Shown: piece after piece, positions 1-8,586 of the stretch
Layout of the letters: every line of letters begins with the position of its first letter
Numbering within the stretch: the stretch's first letter is position 1
Assembly: GCA_905372135.1 (NCBI GenBank)
Contig: CAJPNS010000048.1
Span: 1-14,130 of the forward strand
DNA length: 14,130 nt
Origin: Porphyromonadaceae bacterium
GTDB lineage: Bacteria > Bacteroidota > Bacteroidia > Bacteroidales > Paludibacteraceae
Direction: 5' to 3'
Program-made: the position numbers and the translations under genes
Notes under the pieces: model-generated
What the model saw: only the letters and a program-made list of their open reading frames with translations
Database searches by the model: none
Told to the model about the DNA's origin: nothing

Positions 1-2
1 TT

Positions 3-43
3 CCCGTGAAGAAATTTACGGGGAACCGTGAGAAAATTTACGG
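3..43. repeat. Two tandem near-identical hairpins at the left edge
   Basis: Two 18-base copies (4-21 and 26-43), 22 bases apart, differ only by an AG/GA swap in the middle. Each folds on itself: the first pairs CCCGTGAA with TTTACGGG (one G-T wobble) around a GAAA tetraloop, the second pairs similarly around AAAA. They lie outside any gene I can support. They may be the end of a longer repeat array or a terminator pair for a gene to the left; the window edge hides which. Confidence 0.6.
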
Positions 44-167
44 CTTCACTAACTCCTATTTATCAACTACTTACAAAAGACTTTTTTTTTCGGGCATTAC
101 TATTTCCTAAAGTAATATTGCACAAATAAAAATATCGCTATCCTAACGTCTATCGGAGAGCAATGAT

Positions 168-206
168 AAAAAAAGAGATACTCCGACCGTCGCGGTGAAG
201 TATCTC
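168..206 (-). terminator. Intrinsic terminator of the ppiD-like gene
   Basis: On the minus strand, GAGATACT (199-206) pairs perfectly with AGTATCTC (175-182). An inner ACCG/CGGT pairing closes a TCG loop, and seven consecutive T (168-174 on the complement) follow the stem. It begins 28 bases after the stop codon of the PpiD-like gene, the expected place and orientation. Confidence 0.88.
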
Positions 207-233
207 CCCATCACTTTAATATTTTCTAAAGCA

Positions 234-2345
234 TTAAAAGAAGTTATACCTCTGATCTTTTACGTTGTATCTCTTTTTTAGAGCCTCCATAACGTAATAA
301 AATACATTACCGTTTTGTCTGTATAGCATCATCTTCGTTTGGTTTGGGTCGAATGGCGCGCTGTCTTCTGTCTTCGATATTACCTCGAAAACGAAAGCTC
401 CGATATTGCCCTTCTTCGGGGTAGATGTCTTGCCCACTTCGGCGAAGGGAGCGTTTGCTATCATTGTGGGTTCGTTACCGAGCGAGCCTGCCGAACGTGC
501 GGCGAAGTTGAGTCCCTTGATGCTATCTACGCTCATACCGTCGGCTTGCAGTTGAGAGATAGTCTTACCCTCGAGCTGACCTTTGAGTATATCGAACTTC
601 TTGTCGCGACGCAACTCTGCCAAGAGCTGAGGCTTCACCTCATCAATGGTACGATATTTGTCGATATTGATATTGTCTACGACAGCTACTATCAGGTTGT
701 CGTTGCATTCGAATACATCGGAAGTAGCATCTTTTTGGTTCTCGAAAGCCCAGCGAATCACCGCCCTCGAATCGGCTATACCCAGTACGCGAGGAGCGTT
801 GCGGTCTAATCCCGTAGCCTGTACCACTTGGTATTTCTTTTCGTCGGCTACCTTGCGGAAGTCGCTGCTATTGCTTACCGATCCGGCAAAGGTCTTTGCG
901 TCTTGGAATATCTTCGACTGAGTTCCATTGCTCGGTACTACCTGCCTCTGTACGACAGCGAGTTTCACCTTCTTTACGGGGCTTGTGCGTTCGGTTACAA
1001 CGAAAATGGAGGTTACGTTGTTGTTCGATATCATAAACGGTTCGCCTACGGGGCTTACGAAAGCTTTCTTTGCTATCTCTTGCGATATCATAGGCTCGCG
1101 TACCCAGCCTATATCGCCTCCGCGACGTCCCGAAGCCTTATCGAGCGAATTTTGTGCGGCAAGCTGTGCGAAAGGCACTGTCTTGGCGAGGTTCATTATC
1201 GAGTCGGCTTTGCGTTTCGTTGCCTCAGGAGTAGCTTCTTGTAACGCTATAAGGCTAAGTTTCACGGAGTCGGAAGCCATCTTGGTATCGACTATTTTTG
1301 CCATCTTGAACGTATTGCCGATAAATATAGGTCCGTAGACTTCGTTTTTCGACGAGGCAAAGGCAAACTCTTTGAGGTCGGCATCGACATCCTGTGCCGA
1401 TAGGAATACGTCGACATAGGGTACGTCGGAGTTGTAGTTGACGCTATCGACAATAGTACTGTCCGATACGGCAATGAAACCTGCTTTGGCAGTCTCTATC
1501 TGTTTTTTTACCGCTTCGATATCTTCTGCCGATGGCGATATGGGGAATACCACTACGCTAATATCGGCAGAGGGCTCGTGTACGAACTGCTCGCGGCGTT
1601 TGTCGTAGAGAGCTTTGATGTCTTTGTCGTCGATATTGATAGTGCTGTCGGCAATAGTGAAATAGGGCTTCATAGCATATACCACATCGACCGATGTTTT
1701 CGAGTTGTTGTATGCAAACTGAGCCTCTTTCGAATTCACTACGAGTGCCTTGGACAGCAACGTGTTATATTTGTCGATAAGAGTAGCCGATTTTATATTT
1801 GTTTCGAGATATTTCCAGTAGTTTCTGAGGCGGTTTACTTGTTCCATATCGATATTTTGTCCGTCGGACTTAGATACGTTGTCGAGCTCCTGTATCAGCC
1901 TTGCTACCATCGTGTGGTCAAACATTCCCGTCTCGGGATTCTGAAACATAGGACGAGAACTGATATATGGGCTTGGATTGGCACCGATTATGAGGTCGCT
2001 GAGCTCTTGCTTCGATACTATCATACCTATTTTCCGTGCGTCTTTCTCTACGATGGTCTGCATTACAAGCTGATTCCATACGTCTTGCCGTATGCTTTCG
2101 AATGCATTGTCGTCGAGTTCACGATTTTGTTCGACTTTCACGAAGTCTTGTGCTTGGTTTATAAGAGCAAAAAAGTCGTTGTATTTTACCTTTTCGCCGT
2201 CGATACTACCTACATTGGCTCTCTGCTCTCTGAAAAAAGTAGAACCATTGTTTACAAAGTCTGTTACAATAAAGATAAGCAGTGCTACGCCGATGACTAT
2301 AAGCAAGAGCACGCCGTGGTTTCTGATTCTTCCTAATGTTGCCAT
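234..2345 (-). CDS. ppiD: PpiD-like membrane-anchored peptidyl-prolyl isomerase (SurA_N / parvulin domains)
   Basis: Periplasmic foldase of 703 residues that should help outer-membrane and secreted proteins fold as they leave the Sec translocon. A short cytoplasmic start (MATLGRIRNHG) precedes one membrane helix at about residues 12-31, so the bulk is periplasmic. A SurA_N-like helical region follows to about residue 200. A parvulin rotamase domain lies at about 355-455 and includes the typical GRRGGDIGWV stretch near residue 405. The C-terminal third is a further chaperone-like region. Length and layout fit Bacteroidetes PpiD-like proteins, usually about 700 residues. The ATG start is supported by the N-terminal family motif and by an AGAGG only two bases upstream, an unusually short spacing. 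The gene has its own promoter and terminator and lies 150 bases downstream of the CNNM/CBS gene, a pairing I recall as common in Bacteroidales. Assignment to PpiD rather than SurA rests on the N-terminal anchor. Confidence 0.92.
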   Translation of the reverse strand: MATLGRIRNHGVLLLIVIGVALLIFIVTDFVNNGSTFFREQRANVGSIDGEKVKYNDFFALINQAQDFVKVEQNRELDDNAFESIRQDVWNQLVMQTIVEKDARKIGMIVSKQELSDLIIGANPSPYISSRPMFQNPETGMFDHTMVARLIQELDNVSKSDGQNIDMEQVNRLRNYWKYLETNIKSATLIDKYNTLLSKALVVNSKEAQFAYNNSKTSVDVVYAMKPYFTIADSTINIDDKDIKALYDKRREQFVHEPSADISVVVFPISPSAEDIEAVKKQIETAKAGFIAVSDSTIVDSVNYNSDVPYVDVFLSAQDVDADLKEFAFASSKNEVYGPIFIGNTFKMAKIVDTKMASDSVKLSLIALQEATPEATKRKADSIMNLAKTVPFAQLAAQNSLDKASGRRGGDIGWVREPMISQEIAKKAFVSPVGEPFMISNNNVTSIFVVTERTSPVKKVKLAVVQRQVVPSNGTQSKIFQDAKTFAGSVSNSSDFRKVADEKKYQVVQATGLDRNAPRVLGIADSRAVIRWAFENQKDATSDVFECNDNLIVAVVDNINIDKYRTIDEVKPQLLAELRRDKKFDILKGQLEGKTISQLQADGMSVDSIKGLNFAARSAGSLGNEPTMIANAPFAEVGKTSTPKKGNIGAFVFEVISKTEDSAPFDPNQTKMMLYRQNGNVFYYVMEALKKRYNVKDQRYNFF

Positions 2346-2393
2346 TACCTCTAATTTATTTATTTACGATTTTCGTTTTTGTATAAAAGTCTG

Positions 2394-2423
2394 CAAAGAT
2401 ATAAAAAAAATAAGACCCGACAA
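2394..2423 (-). promoter_or_regulatory. Bacteroidetes-type promoter of the ppiD-like gene
   Basis: On the minus strand, TTG (2423-2421) is followed by exactly 19 bases and then TATCTTTG (2401-2394), a perfect match to the primary-sigma consensus of Bacteroidetes (TTTG at -33, TAnnTTTG at -7). It lies about 50 bases before the ATG, leaving a leader of roughly 40 bases. The foldase gene can therefore be transcribed independently of the gene upstream. Confidence 0.8.
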
Positions 2424-2495
2424 TATCTTATCCTTTTTTACTCGATATAAATGCCTCCCCTACTCCACACGGCAGCGTTTTTCCGTAAGGGGATA

Positions 2496-3752
2496 TCAGT
2501 CGGTAGTGAGTTTTACAAGCTCTATACGGTTCTTGGTGGCTTGCAATACTTTGAATGTCCACTTCTCGATACGTATCGACTCGTTGAGTTTCGGTATCTT
2601 CTGATAGTGTTGCAAGAGGAATCCCGCAAGCGTAACATAGTCGTCGGATTCGGGAAGCGACAGCCCAAGACGGTGGTTGATAGTGTCTATCTCGAGGCGT
2701 CCCGAGAGGAGATACTCGCCTTCTGCCACTTTCTTTATAACGTATTCGTTGGTGTCGTGCTCGTCTTCTATCTCGCCGAATATCTCCTCGATGATATCCT
2801 CGAGCGTAACGATGCCTGCCGTACCGCCAAATTCGTCGATGACCACGGCAATACTCTTTTTCTCTTTCAGCAGCGAGTGCATCAGGCGATTGGCGGGCAT
2901 AGTCTCCGGCACGACAGGTATTTTGCGGAGCAGCGTACGCCAGTCGGCAGCCTGCTCGAATAGGTCCGACGAGTGTATGTAACCTATGATATTATCGATA
3001 TTTTCTTTGTATATCGGTATCTTCGAAAAGCCCGATTCGACGAATGTCTTACGCAGGTCGTCGAGCGAGGCGTTGTCGATATCGAGGGCTACTATTTCGT
3101 TGCGTGGCACGATACACTCACGAAGTTTTATCGACGAAAAGTCGAGAGCATTTTTGAATATTTTTATCTCGTTATCAAGACTCTGAGCCGACGACTCTCC
3201 GATGACTGTCTCGAGCAAAAAATTGAGGTCGACTCTGTCGAAAGCATCGGCGTGGTCTTTGATTTCAATATCGGCACCAAAGAGATGCAGTATGCCCGCC
3301 GAAAGCCACACAGAGAGCTTCGATACGGGGTATAACACTATATAGAATATAAACGTAAGCGGCGAGAAAAACCTAAGCCAGAAATTGGAATTGTACCTGA
3401 AAATAGTCTTGGGCATAAACTCACCGATGAAAATCACTACCAAAGTAGCCGCAACGGTCTGAATGAGACTTATGAGCAACGTATTGTCGGTAATGTATCG
3501 GACTATATACGGTTCCAAGAAACGTGCCGTGGCTATCGAATAGACCACCAAGACGATATTGCAACCCACAAGCATAGTAGAGATAAACTGCCCCGAGTTT
3601 TTGTAAAAAACAGATAGTATGGCTCCCGATACCGATCGGTCTGTACTGTCTATCTTTGCTTTAAGTCTATTCGACGAGTTGAAAGCTATCTCCATGCCTG
3701 CAAAGAAAGCCGAGAGCAAAAGCGATGATACGATTACGATGAAAATAGTCAT
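2496..3752 (-). CDS. CNNM/CBS-domain membrane protein (CorC/HlyC, GldE-like 'hemolysin' family)
   Basis: Inner-membrane protein of 418 residues, full length for the family. Residues 1-180 form the DUF21/CNNM domain: hydrophobic segments at about 3-20, 55-78, 88-110 and 128-152, with the conserved GEFMPKT motif near 109-115. Two CBS motifs follow (about 195-310), starting with IVPRNEIV and including VVIDEFGGTAGIVTLED. A CorC_HlyC transporter-associated domain ends the protein (about 335-415). Members are named hemolysins or GldE, but better-studied relatives take part in magnesium or other divalent-cation export, with the CBS pair binding adenine nucleotides. Transport is therefore the more likely role, although the substrate cannot be read from the sequence. 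In many Bacteroidales I recall an lptC-like gene just upstream. Here a divergent secreted-protein gene takes that place, so this copy seems to start a transcription unit. Confidence 0.9.
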   Translation of the reverse strand: MTIFIVIVSSLLLSAFFAGMEIAFNSSNRLKAKIDSTDRSVSGAILSVFYKNSGQFISTMLVGCNIVLVVYSIATARFLEPYIVRYITDNTLLISLIQTVAATLVVIFIGEFMPKTIFRYNSNFWLRFFSPLTFIFYIVLYPVSKLSVWLSAGILHLFGADIEIKDHADAFDRVDLNFLLETVIGESSAQSLDNEIKIFKNALDFSSIKLRECIVPRNEIVALDIDNASLDDLRKTFVESGFSKIPIYKENIDNIIGYIHSSDLFEQAADWRTLLRKIPVVPETMPANRLMHSLLKEKKSIAVVIDEFGGTAGIVTLEDIIEEIFGEIEDEHDTNEYVIKKVAEGEYLLSGRLEIDTINHRLGLSLPESDDYVTLAGFLLQHYQKIPKLNESIRIEKWTFKVLQATKNRIELVKLTTD

Positions 3753-3772
3753 TTATACGAGCTAAAAATCAC

Positions 3773-3803
3773 TTGCAAAATTAATCAAAATCCCATAACT
3801 TTG
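3773..3803 (+). promoter_or_regulatory. Bacteroidetes-type promoter of the secreted FG-GAP protein gene
   Basis: TTG (3773-3775), 20 bases, then TAACTTTG (3796-3803), a full TAnnTTTG match. The -7 element ends 24 bases before the ATG at 3828, giving a very short leader. There is no Shine-Dalgarno sequence, only an A-rich stretch, as is usual in this phylum. The -33 element directly abuts the minus-strand -7 element of the divergent gene. Confidence 0.75.
3776..3783 (-). promoter_or_regulatory. Candidate -7 element for the CNNM/CBS gene
   Basis: The minus strand reads TAATTTTG, a TAnnTTTG match, 24 bases before the ATG at 3752. I find no clear TTG at the right distance upstream on that strand, so the promoter is incomplete or weak. 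Confidence 0.45.
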
Positions 3804-3827
3804 TAGTTCTTTAAAAAATAGTGTGCT

Positions 3828-6755
3828 ATGAAAGTGTTATACCATCGTCTTATTTTAGTGGCGTGTCTGGCTGCGGTATCGATAGCCGTCTCTGCTCAGC
3901 TACCCGACAATGTAGATACCATAGCCGACTGTGTGGGAGCACCGCAACCCTCGCACTTCGATATGACAGAAGCGTGGCGAAGCACGGTAAGAGTAAACAA
4001 TTACGTAACACCCGTAGTAGGAGATGTCGACGGCGACCGACGAGCCGAGATTTTCGCCGTAACATCGGTACATAGCTCCGTAGACAACGAAAATTATTAC
4101 CTCTTCGACCGCATAGCAGTATTCAGAGGAAACGACCGCAACAACCCCGTATTCATCAATACCGTCAGAGGACGAAATATCAACGTCTCGTCGCTGGCTC
4201 TGGCTAAAGTCGAAGTCAACTCCGTAGACAGATACCTCATCTATATGATAGGACTCGACGACGGACACATATACGCCTACGACGCTGCAAGCGCCTCATC
4301 GACACCAGTATGGATATCGACAACTACCGCCTATCCAAATTACAACAACAACTACGAAGAGCATATCTACGCTACCTCGCTAAACATTGCCGACTTCAAC
4401 TGCGACGGACACCCCGAAATCTACTGCGGTAGCCGTATATTCGATGCCGCCACAGGCGTATTCCTCTGCGAAATACCCGGCGGACACTGCACCGGCAGCT
4501 CGACCTACAACAACTTTCCAATGTTCACCTCCGTAACACAACAGCTTACCGTTGCCGCAAACGTACTCGGCGACGACAGACTCGAGCTATGTGCCGGACT
4601 CAATGTATATAATGTGAATATTCATTCACGCACGAATAGCTCGCTAAACTCCGTAACGGTAGCTGCCACATTTACGTATACTTTGCCAAGTCCCTTGTGG
4701 TTGAGAGACGGCAAAACAATAGTAGCCGACATCGACCAAGACGGGCAACTCGACGTCGTAACATCAGACATAAACGGCTCTCGGCTGCAGATAATAGTAT
4801 GGAATCCCCGCACTCAGTCGCTCATAGCACACGGGGGAATTCCTTGGGTGCAGCCACAAAATTATCCGTTCGTCTCGGTGCCTTTGGTGGGAAATATCGA
4901 TTCTAACCCCGATGTAGAGATAGTGCAAGTAACGTACGACAAGATTACCGCATACAGACTGAACCGAGCGACTAATATGCTCGACATAGTATATACCACA
5001 CAAGTAGTCGACCCATCGGGCGGGACAGGTATCACACTCTTCGACTTCAACCAAGACGGTATCATGGAGCTCGTATACCGCGACGAAGAGAACCTCCGTA
5101 TAATGAACGCCAACCCACACACCGCCGACTTCGACGACCGAAGCGTATTCCCGGCTTATGCCGGCACAGGCTTCGAATATCCATTGGTAGCCGATGTCGA
5201 CAACGACTATCAGGCAGAGATAATAGCAGTAGGAGGCAACAACAACAATTACATCGAACGCCGCGAGGGATTCCTGAGAATCTACAAGTCCGACGGAGCG
5301 GCGTGGGCTCCCGCACGACGTGTGTGGAACCAATATGCCTACAACTCCGTCAATGTCAACGAAAACCTGAGTATTCCCCGACGGCAGTTCAACCCCGCTA
5401 CATTTTTTGCCGGCAACGACAGAGTGCTCGGTACTGCCGACGACATTCAGCCATTCAACGCATTTCTCCAACAGCAGACCACCCTCGACCGATACGGCGA
5501 ACCGTTCAGAGCCCTGCCCGAAATTCGCGATACCGTCAGCACTTTTTTCTGTACAGGGCACCACTATCTCTTCTACGGCACCCCTTTGAATACAGCCGGT
5601 ACTTACGAGCATACGGTTATAGTGCCAAACGGTTGCGACTCGATTATAACGCTTATTCTTACCGAACACCCCAATATTTCGTACAGTTACAAAGACACTT
5701 CGTATGCGTGCGAAAAATACGTCTTCGGCAGCGATAGCCTCCATACATCGGGAATATACCGCGATACACTCGTTGCCCGCAACGGCTGCGACAGCATCGT
5801 GGAGCTCGACCTTACGGTATTGCCGTCGTCGTTTGCCGATAGCATTACTATCTGTGCCGACCGTCTGCCTATTGCCGTCTACGACACAGTATTCGGTACA
5901 GAGGCTACGAGTGGCGTATATCGGGTGAAACATCGCTGCGCTCGTATAGACCTTAAGCTCAATATTATACCAAACATCGACGCCTCGCCTCCGATACTCC
6001 CCGATGAGATATGTGCCGACGACCGACATTTTTCCATCAGATTCACAAAAACAAAAAGCAACGCCAAGCTACCGACACACTACAAAATCGCGTTCGACGG
6101 CAAAGCACTACGGCAAGGCTTCGCCGACGGCAGCGGGCGGCTCGGCAGTGCAAGTGAAATAACGGTCGACATACCCGACCCGATAGAGCCCGATTATTAC
6201 CAATGCCACATAGAGCTATACGACACGGCAGCCACCTGCAACACACTGCACTACGACCTCGTGCTACCCGTCTTGTATTCGGCTCGTATACTGACACAGA
6301 TGTGGAACGACGTCGTAGCCGTACTCAACGAGAGATACAACGGCGGATACCGATTTTCAGACTATGCTTGGTACAAAAACGATATAGTCATCGAGGGCGA
6401 AAAACGTTCGTTCATATACATACGCCACGGCCAGCTCGACTTCGGGCAGCAATATCGAGCCGAACTCACTCGCTCCGACAACGGCGTACGTATCAAGACC
6501 TGCCACATTATTCCGCAATATCACAACGATATAACACAGTACCCCACTGTCGTCGGCAGCCGACAACGCTTCGCCGTGGTATCGACACGAAGCCTTACTC
6601 TCGAGATACAGACCGTAGCAGGCACCATAGTATCGACACACAAAATAGCCGAAGGCTCCACCGAGATAGATGCTCCAGAAGCTCGAGGAATATATATAGT
6701 AGTAATGTACGACAACCGCAGACGAGTCGATAGCGGCAAGATTATAGTAAAATAA
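3828..6755 (+). CDS. Secreted FG-GAP/VCBS-repeat surface protein with T9SS C-terminal sorting domain
   Basis: Predicted secreted protein of 975 residues. A signal peptide (MKVLYHR, hydrophobic core to about 22, SAQ cleavage at about 24) sends it through Sec. Residues 50-480 hold at least six Asp-rich calcium-loop motifs typical of FG-GAP/VCBS propeller blades: GDVDGDRRAEIF (65), DFNCDGHPEIY (about 190), DIDQDGQLDVV (about 302), NIDSNPDVEIV, DFNQDGIMELV and DVDNDYQAEII (about 455). A seven-bladed integrin-alpha-like propeller is the natural reading. Around 590-665 two modules end in NGCDSI-x-x-L-x-LT, a repeat common in large Bacteroidales surface proteins. The last 80 residues end in GIYIVV...SGKIIVK, typical of type A T9SS sorting domains that are cleaved as the protein is exported or anchored to LPS. 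Binding partner and function (adhesion, matrix, polymer capture) are unknown. It has its own promoter and runs 12 bases from the methyltransferase gene. Confidence 0.88.
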   Translation: MKVLYHRLILVACLAAVSIAVSAQLPDNVDTIADCVGAPQPSHFDMTEAWRSTVRVNNYVTPVVGDVDGDRRAEIFAVTSVHSSVDNENYYLFDRIAVFRGNDRNNPVFINTVRGRNINVSSLALAKVEVNSVDRYLIYMIGLDDGHIYAYDAASASSTPVWISTTTAYPNYNNNYEEHIYATSLNIADFNCDGHPEIYCGSRIFDAATGVFLCEIPGGHCTGSSTYNNFPMFTSVTQQLTVAANVLGDDRLELCAGLNVYNVNIHSRTNSSLNSVTVAATFTYTLPSPLWLRDGKTIVADIDQDGQLDVVTSDINGSRLQIIVWNPRTQSLIAHGGIPWVQPQNYPFVSVPLVGNIDSNPDVEIVQVTYDKITAYRLNRATNMLDIVYTTQVVDPSGGTGITLFDFNQDGIMELVYRDEENLRIMNANPHTADFDDRSVFPAYAGTGFEYPLVADVDNDYQAEIIAVGGNNNNYIERREGFLRIYKSDGAAWAPARRVWNQYAYNSVNVNENLSIPRRQFNPATFFAGNDRVLGTADDIQPFNAFLQQQTTLDRYGEPFRALPEIRDTVSTFFCTGHHYLFYGTPLNTAGTYEHTVIVPNGCDSIITLILTEHPNISYSYKDTSYACEKYVFGSDSLHTSGIYRDTLVARNGCDSIVELDLTVLPSSFADSITICADRLPIAVYDTVFGTEATSGVYRVKHRCARIDLKLNIIPNIDASPPILPDEICADDRHFSIRFTKTKSNAKLPTHYKIAFDGKALRQGFADGSGRLGSASEITVDIPDPIEPDYYQCHIELYDTAATCNTLHYDLVLPVLYSARILTQMWNDVVAVLNERYNGGYRFSDYAWYKNDIVIEGEKRSFIYIRHGQLDFGQQYRAELTRSDNGVRIKTCHIIPQYHNDITQYPTVVGSRQRFAVVSTRSLTLEIQTVAGTIVSTHKIAEGSTEIDAPEARGIYIVVMYDNRRRVDSGKIIVK

Positions 6756-6767
6756 AACACCAATAAA

Positions 6768-7556
6768 ATGTTGACACGACAACAGATAAAACTCATTTCG
6801 TCTCTTAAATACAAGAAATATCGCGACCGCCATCAACTCTTCGTAGCCGAGGGGCGTAAAATCATCGAAGACCTCTGCCCTGCCTTTCGGTGTCGGTATC
6901 TCGTGGGCGAAGAGGCAGAGATAAAAGCTCTGGGTATCGATGCACACGAGTATCTATACGTCGACGACGCCGACCTGCTCCGACAGATTTCGTCGCTAAG
7001 CACACCACACCGACTACTCGCCGTATTCGAGAAACCGACTCGCCCCGATATCAACAATATGCCACCTACCAAAGGACTAACCATCGTACTCGACGGCATA
7101 CAAGACACGGGCAATCTCGGTACTATCGTGCGTATCGCCGACTGGTTTGGCATACGTCAGATAGTCTGTTCGCCCGATACTGCCGATATCTATAACCCCA
7201 AGAGCGTGCAAGCCACTATGGGCGCCATGGCAAACGTCGATGTGGCATACACCGACCTGCCCGACTTCGTGGGACGTATGAAGCTCTTCGATACCCACGT
7301 CTATGGCACATTCCTCGACGGCGACAACATCTACCGACGCACACTCACCCCAAGCGGACTGATAGTAATGGGCAACGAGGGCAAAGGTATCTCCGAACGC
7401 CTGACACCATACATCGATACTCGGCTATCGATACCGAATTTCTCGCCCGAAAGCCATTCGTCTGAGTCGCTCAACGTGGCGGTAGCCACTGCCGTAGTCT
7501 GTTCGGAGTTCCTTCGCGGCACCTACGCAGACGATGTTTTGGCAAAACAGTTGTAA
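6768..7556 (+). CDS. SpoU/TrmH-family RNA 2'-O-ribose methyltransferase
   Basis: A 262-residue cytoplasmic enzyme of the SPOUT class that methylates a ribose 2'-OH in rRNA or tRNA using S-adenosylmethionine. The N-terminal 100 residues form the substrate-binding domain (FVAEGRKIIEDL near 25). The catalytic knot carries all three family motifs: motif 1 DTGNLGTIVRIADWFG (about 111-126, with the essential Asn and Arg), motif 2 GLIVMGNEGKGIS (about 196-208) and motif 3 SIPNF...SESLNVAVA (about 221-240). Motif 3 has SPESHSSESLN rather than the more usual short glycine-containing linker, a mild variation. The target cannot be told from the sequence; RlmB-like and TsnR-like members look alike. It sits 12 bases after the secreted-protein gene with no promoter or terminator between, so read-through transcription is likely, although the two have no obvious shared job. 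Downstream it converges on the accessory island. Confidence 0.9.
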   Translation: MLTRQQIKLISSLKYKKYRDRHQLFVAEGRKIIEDLCPAFRCRYLVGEEAEIKALGIDAHEYLYVDDADLLRQISSLSTPHRLLAVFEKPTRPDINNMPPTKGLTIVLDGIQDTGNLGTIVRIADWFGIRQIVCSPDTADIYNPKSVQATMGAMANVDVAYTDLPDFVGRMKLFDTHVYGTFLDGDNIYRRTLTPSGLIVMGNEGKGISERLTPYIDTRLSIPNFSPESHSSESLNVAVATAVVCSEFLRGTYADDVLAKQL

Positions 7557-7586
7557 AGCAGTGGCAGTATTAGCATTGGAGGAGAG

Positions 7587-7616
7587 AAATATCGATTGAT
7601 ATTTAAGGGATTAATG
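7587..7616. repeat. Inverted repeat and left copy of a 28-base direct repeat flanking the island
   Basis: AAATATC (7587-7593) and GATATTT (7598-7604) are a perfect 7-bp inverted repeat with a GATT loop. Bases 7589-7616 match 10742-10769 in the same orientation at 24 of 28 positions, sharing ATATC, ATTGATAT and ATTAATG blocks. It lies 30 bases past the methyltransferase stop, where housekeeping-type sequence gives way to AT-rich accessory genes. It could be an attachment-site remnant or an operator. No T-run follows, so a terminator is less likely. Confidence 0.5.
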
Positions 7617-7680
7617 TGGTGAGCAATATATAATTGACATTCTAATTGGTTGTATTATCTTGGAGTATAAAGTGTGTATA

Positions 7681-8529
7681 TTACTGAGATTTTTTATTTA
7701 AATAATTAATGAAGGCACTACACGATACAAGCATAAACAAAGCTTCAGCTCCACTTGGCACGTACGTACCTGCTTCATCCATTAATGAGTGGCGAATGCC
7801 AGTTTCGCCTTGGTTTGTATATGCATATAACTTTTCAAATGCTTCTTTTAATACATTAGGAATTGTAATACCATTTTGTTTAAGGTTACTCAACGCTTTC
7901 CCTAAAGTATTCTCGCCTGTTCTCGCACGACAACACGCCTCTACTGCCGATATAGACTCTTTTATTGAGTTGGAATAATCTCCATGGGGTCGTCGTGAGT
8001 ATAGCTCTAAAGCTTTACTGAGATGCATTCTAATGTTATTGGTAGAGTTTTGCAAAGTATCTTCTATTGACTTAATCTCATTTTCTGACGTTATTTCTAC
8101 AATATGTTTGTCTATTATACGATAAGCAAAATTCAATCGCTCAAAATGATAATTTAATTTATTAATAAAATCATTAAGTATATCCTGCTCTCCTTGATCA
8201 AATAGATACTTTACTACGGTTTCTACTAAATCGAGTTTTTTGAACCATAAATTTTCATCATCTTGTATAAAGGTAATTGCAACTGATGACTCTCTATAAG
8301 CGTTATAGTTAGCCTTTCGCTTGTTTAAGGCACACATCCATAAATGTATATCTAATTCTCTGTACAAATTAGTTTGCTTACCATCATATTCTATATTTTT
8401 CTCTATTAATATATCCTCCAAATCATCAAAACAAGAGCAGATAGCATTTTGAATACTAGGAGGCATACTTTCTCTGATTATCAAATCAGATGGCTTTACA
8501 TAGTCGTATCGTTCAGAAAAAAGTGTCAT
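7681..8529 (-). CDS. AbiJ_NTD4 / HEPN-like abortive-infection-type protein
   Basis: A 282-residue soluble protein with no signal or membrane segment. The first half starts MTLFSERYDYVKPSDLIIRE and contains ENLWFKKLDLVETVVKYL (93-110), which I recognise as the AbiJ_NTD4 type of N-terminal domain found in abortive-infection proteins. The C-terminal half (about 180-278) is helical, with SIKESISAVEACCRA (188-202) and GETGIRHSLMDEAG (241-254), resembling the HEPN-like end of AbiJ proteins. The Arg-His pair (246-247) is adjacent rather than spaced as in the classical R-x4-6-H RNase motif, so nuclease activity is not assured. Known relatives are predicted to stop growth of phage-infected cells. It is last of four minus-strand genes, 57 bases after the Fic gene, and converges with the methyltransferase gene. 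The reading frame is intact. Family assignment is from memory of the N-terminal motif; function is inferred. Confidence 0.7.
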   Translation of the reverse strand: MTLFSERYDYVKPSDLIIRESMPPSIQNAICSCFDDLEDILIEKNIEYDGKQTNLYRELDIHLWMCALNKRKANYNAYRESSVAITFIQDDENLWFKKLDLVETVVKYLFDQGEQDILNDFINKLNYHFERLNFAYRIIDKHIVEITSENEIKSIEDTLQNSTNNIRMHLSKALELYSRRPHGDYSNSIKESISAVEACCRARTGENTLGKALSNLKQNGITIPNVLKEAFEKLYAYTNQGETGIRHSLMDEAGTYVPSGAEALFMLVSCSAFINYLNKKSQ

Positions 8530-8586
8530 ATTACATTATTCATTAATAAGTCTCAATAGCCGAATATATGTTATCAAGACTTTTGT

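Noticed and set aside
168..206. CRISPR or tRNA-like structure in the left intergenic region
   Set aside because: The hairpin with T-run fits an intrinsic terminator. There are no regularly spaced repeats with unique spacers and no cloverleaf.
339..2336. Long plus-strand open frames opposite the PpiD-like gene
   Set aside because: They show no family motifs, have low-complexity composition typical of antisense frames, and overlap a clearly real gene with promoter and terminator.
2457..2497. Compound inverted repeat just after the CNNM/CBS stop as a terminator
   Set aside because: The pairing (GATAT/ATATC, CCCCT/AGGGG, ACGG/CCGT) is asymmetric with large internal loops, and no T-run follows on the minus strand.
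4764..6029. A 421-residue minus-strand open frame inside the secreted-protein gene
   Set aside because: The plus-strand frame has a signal peptide, FG-GAP motifs and a sorting tail. The antisense frame has none and lacks a promoter.
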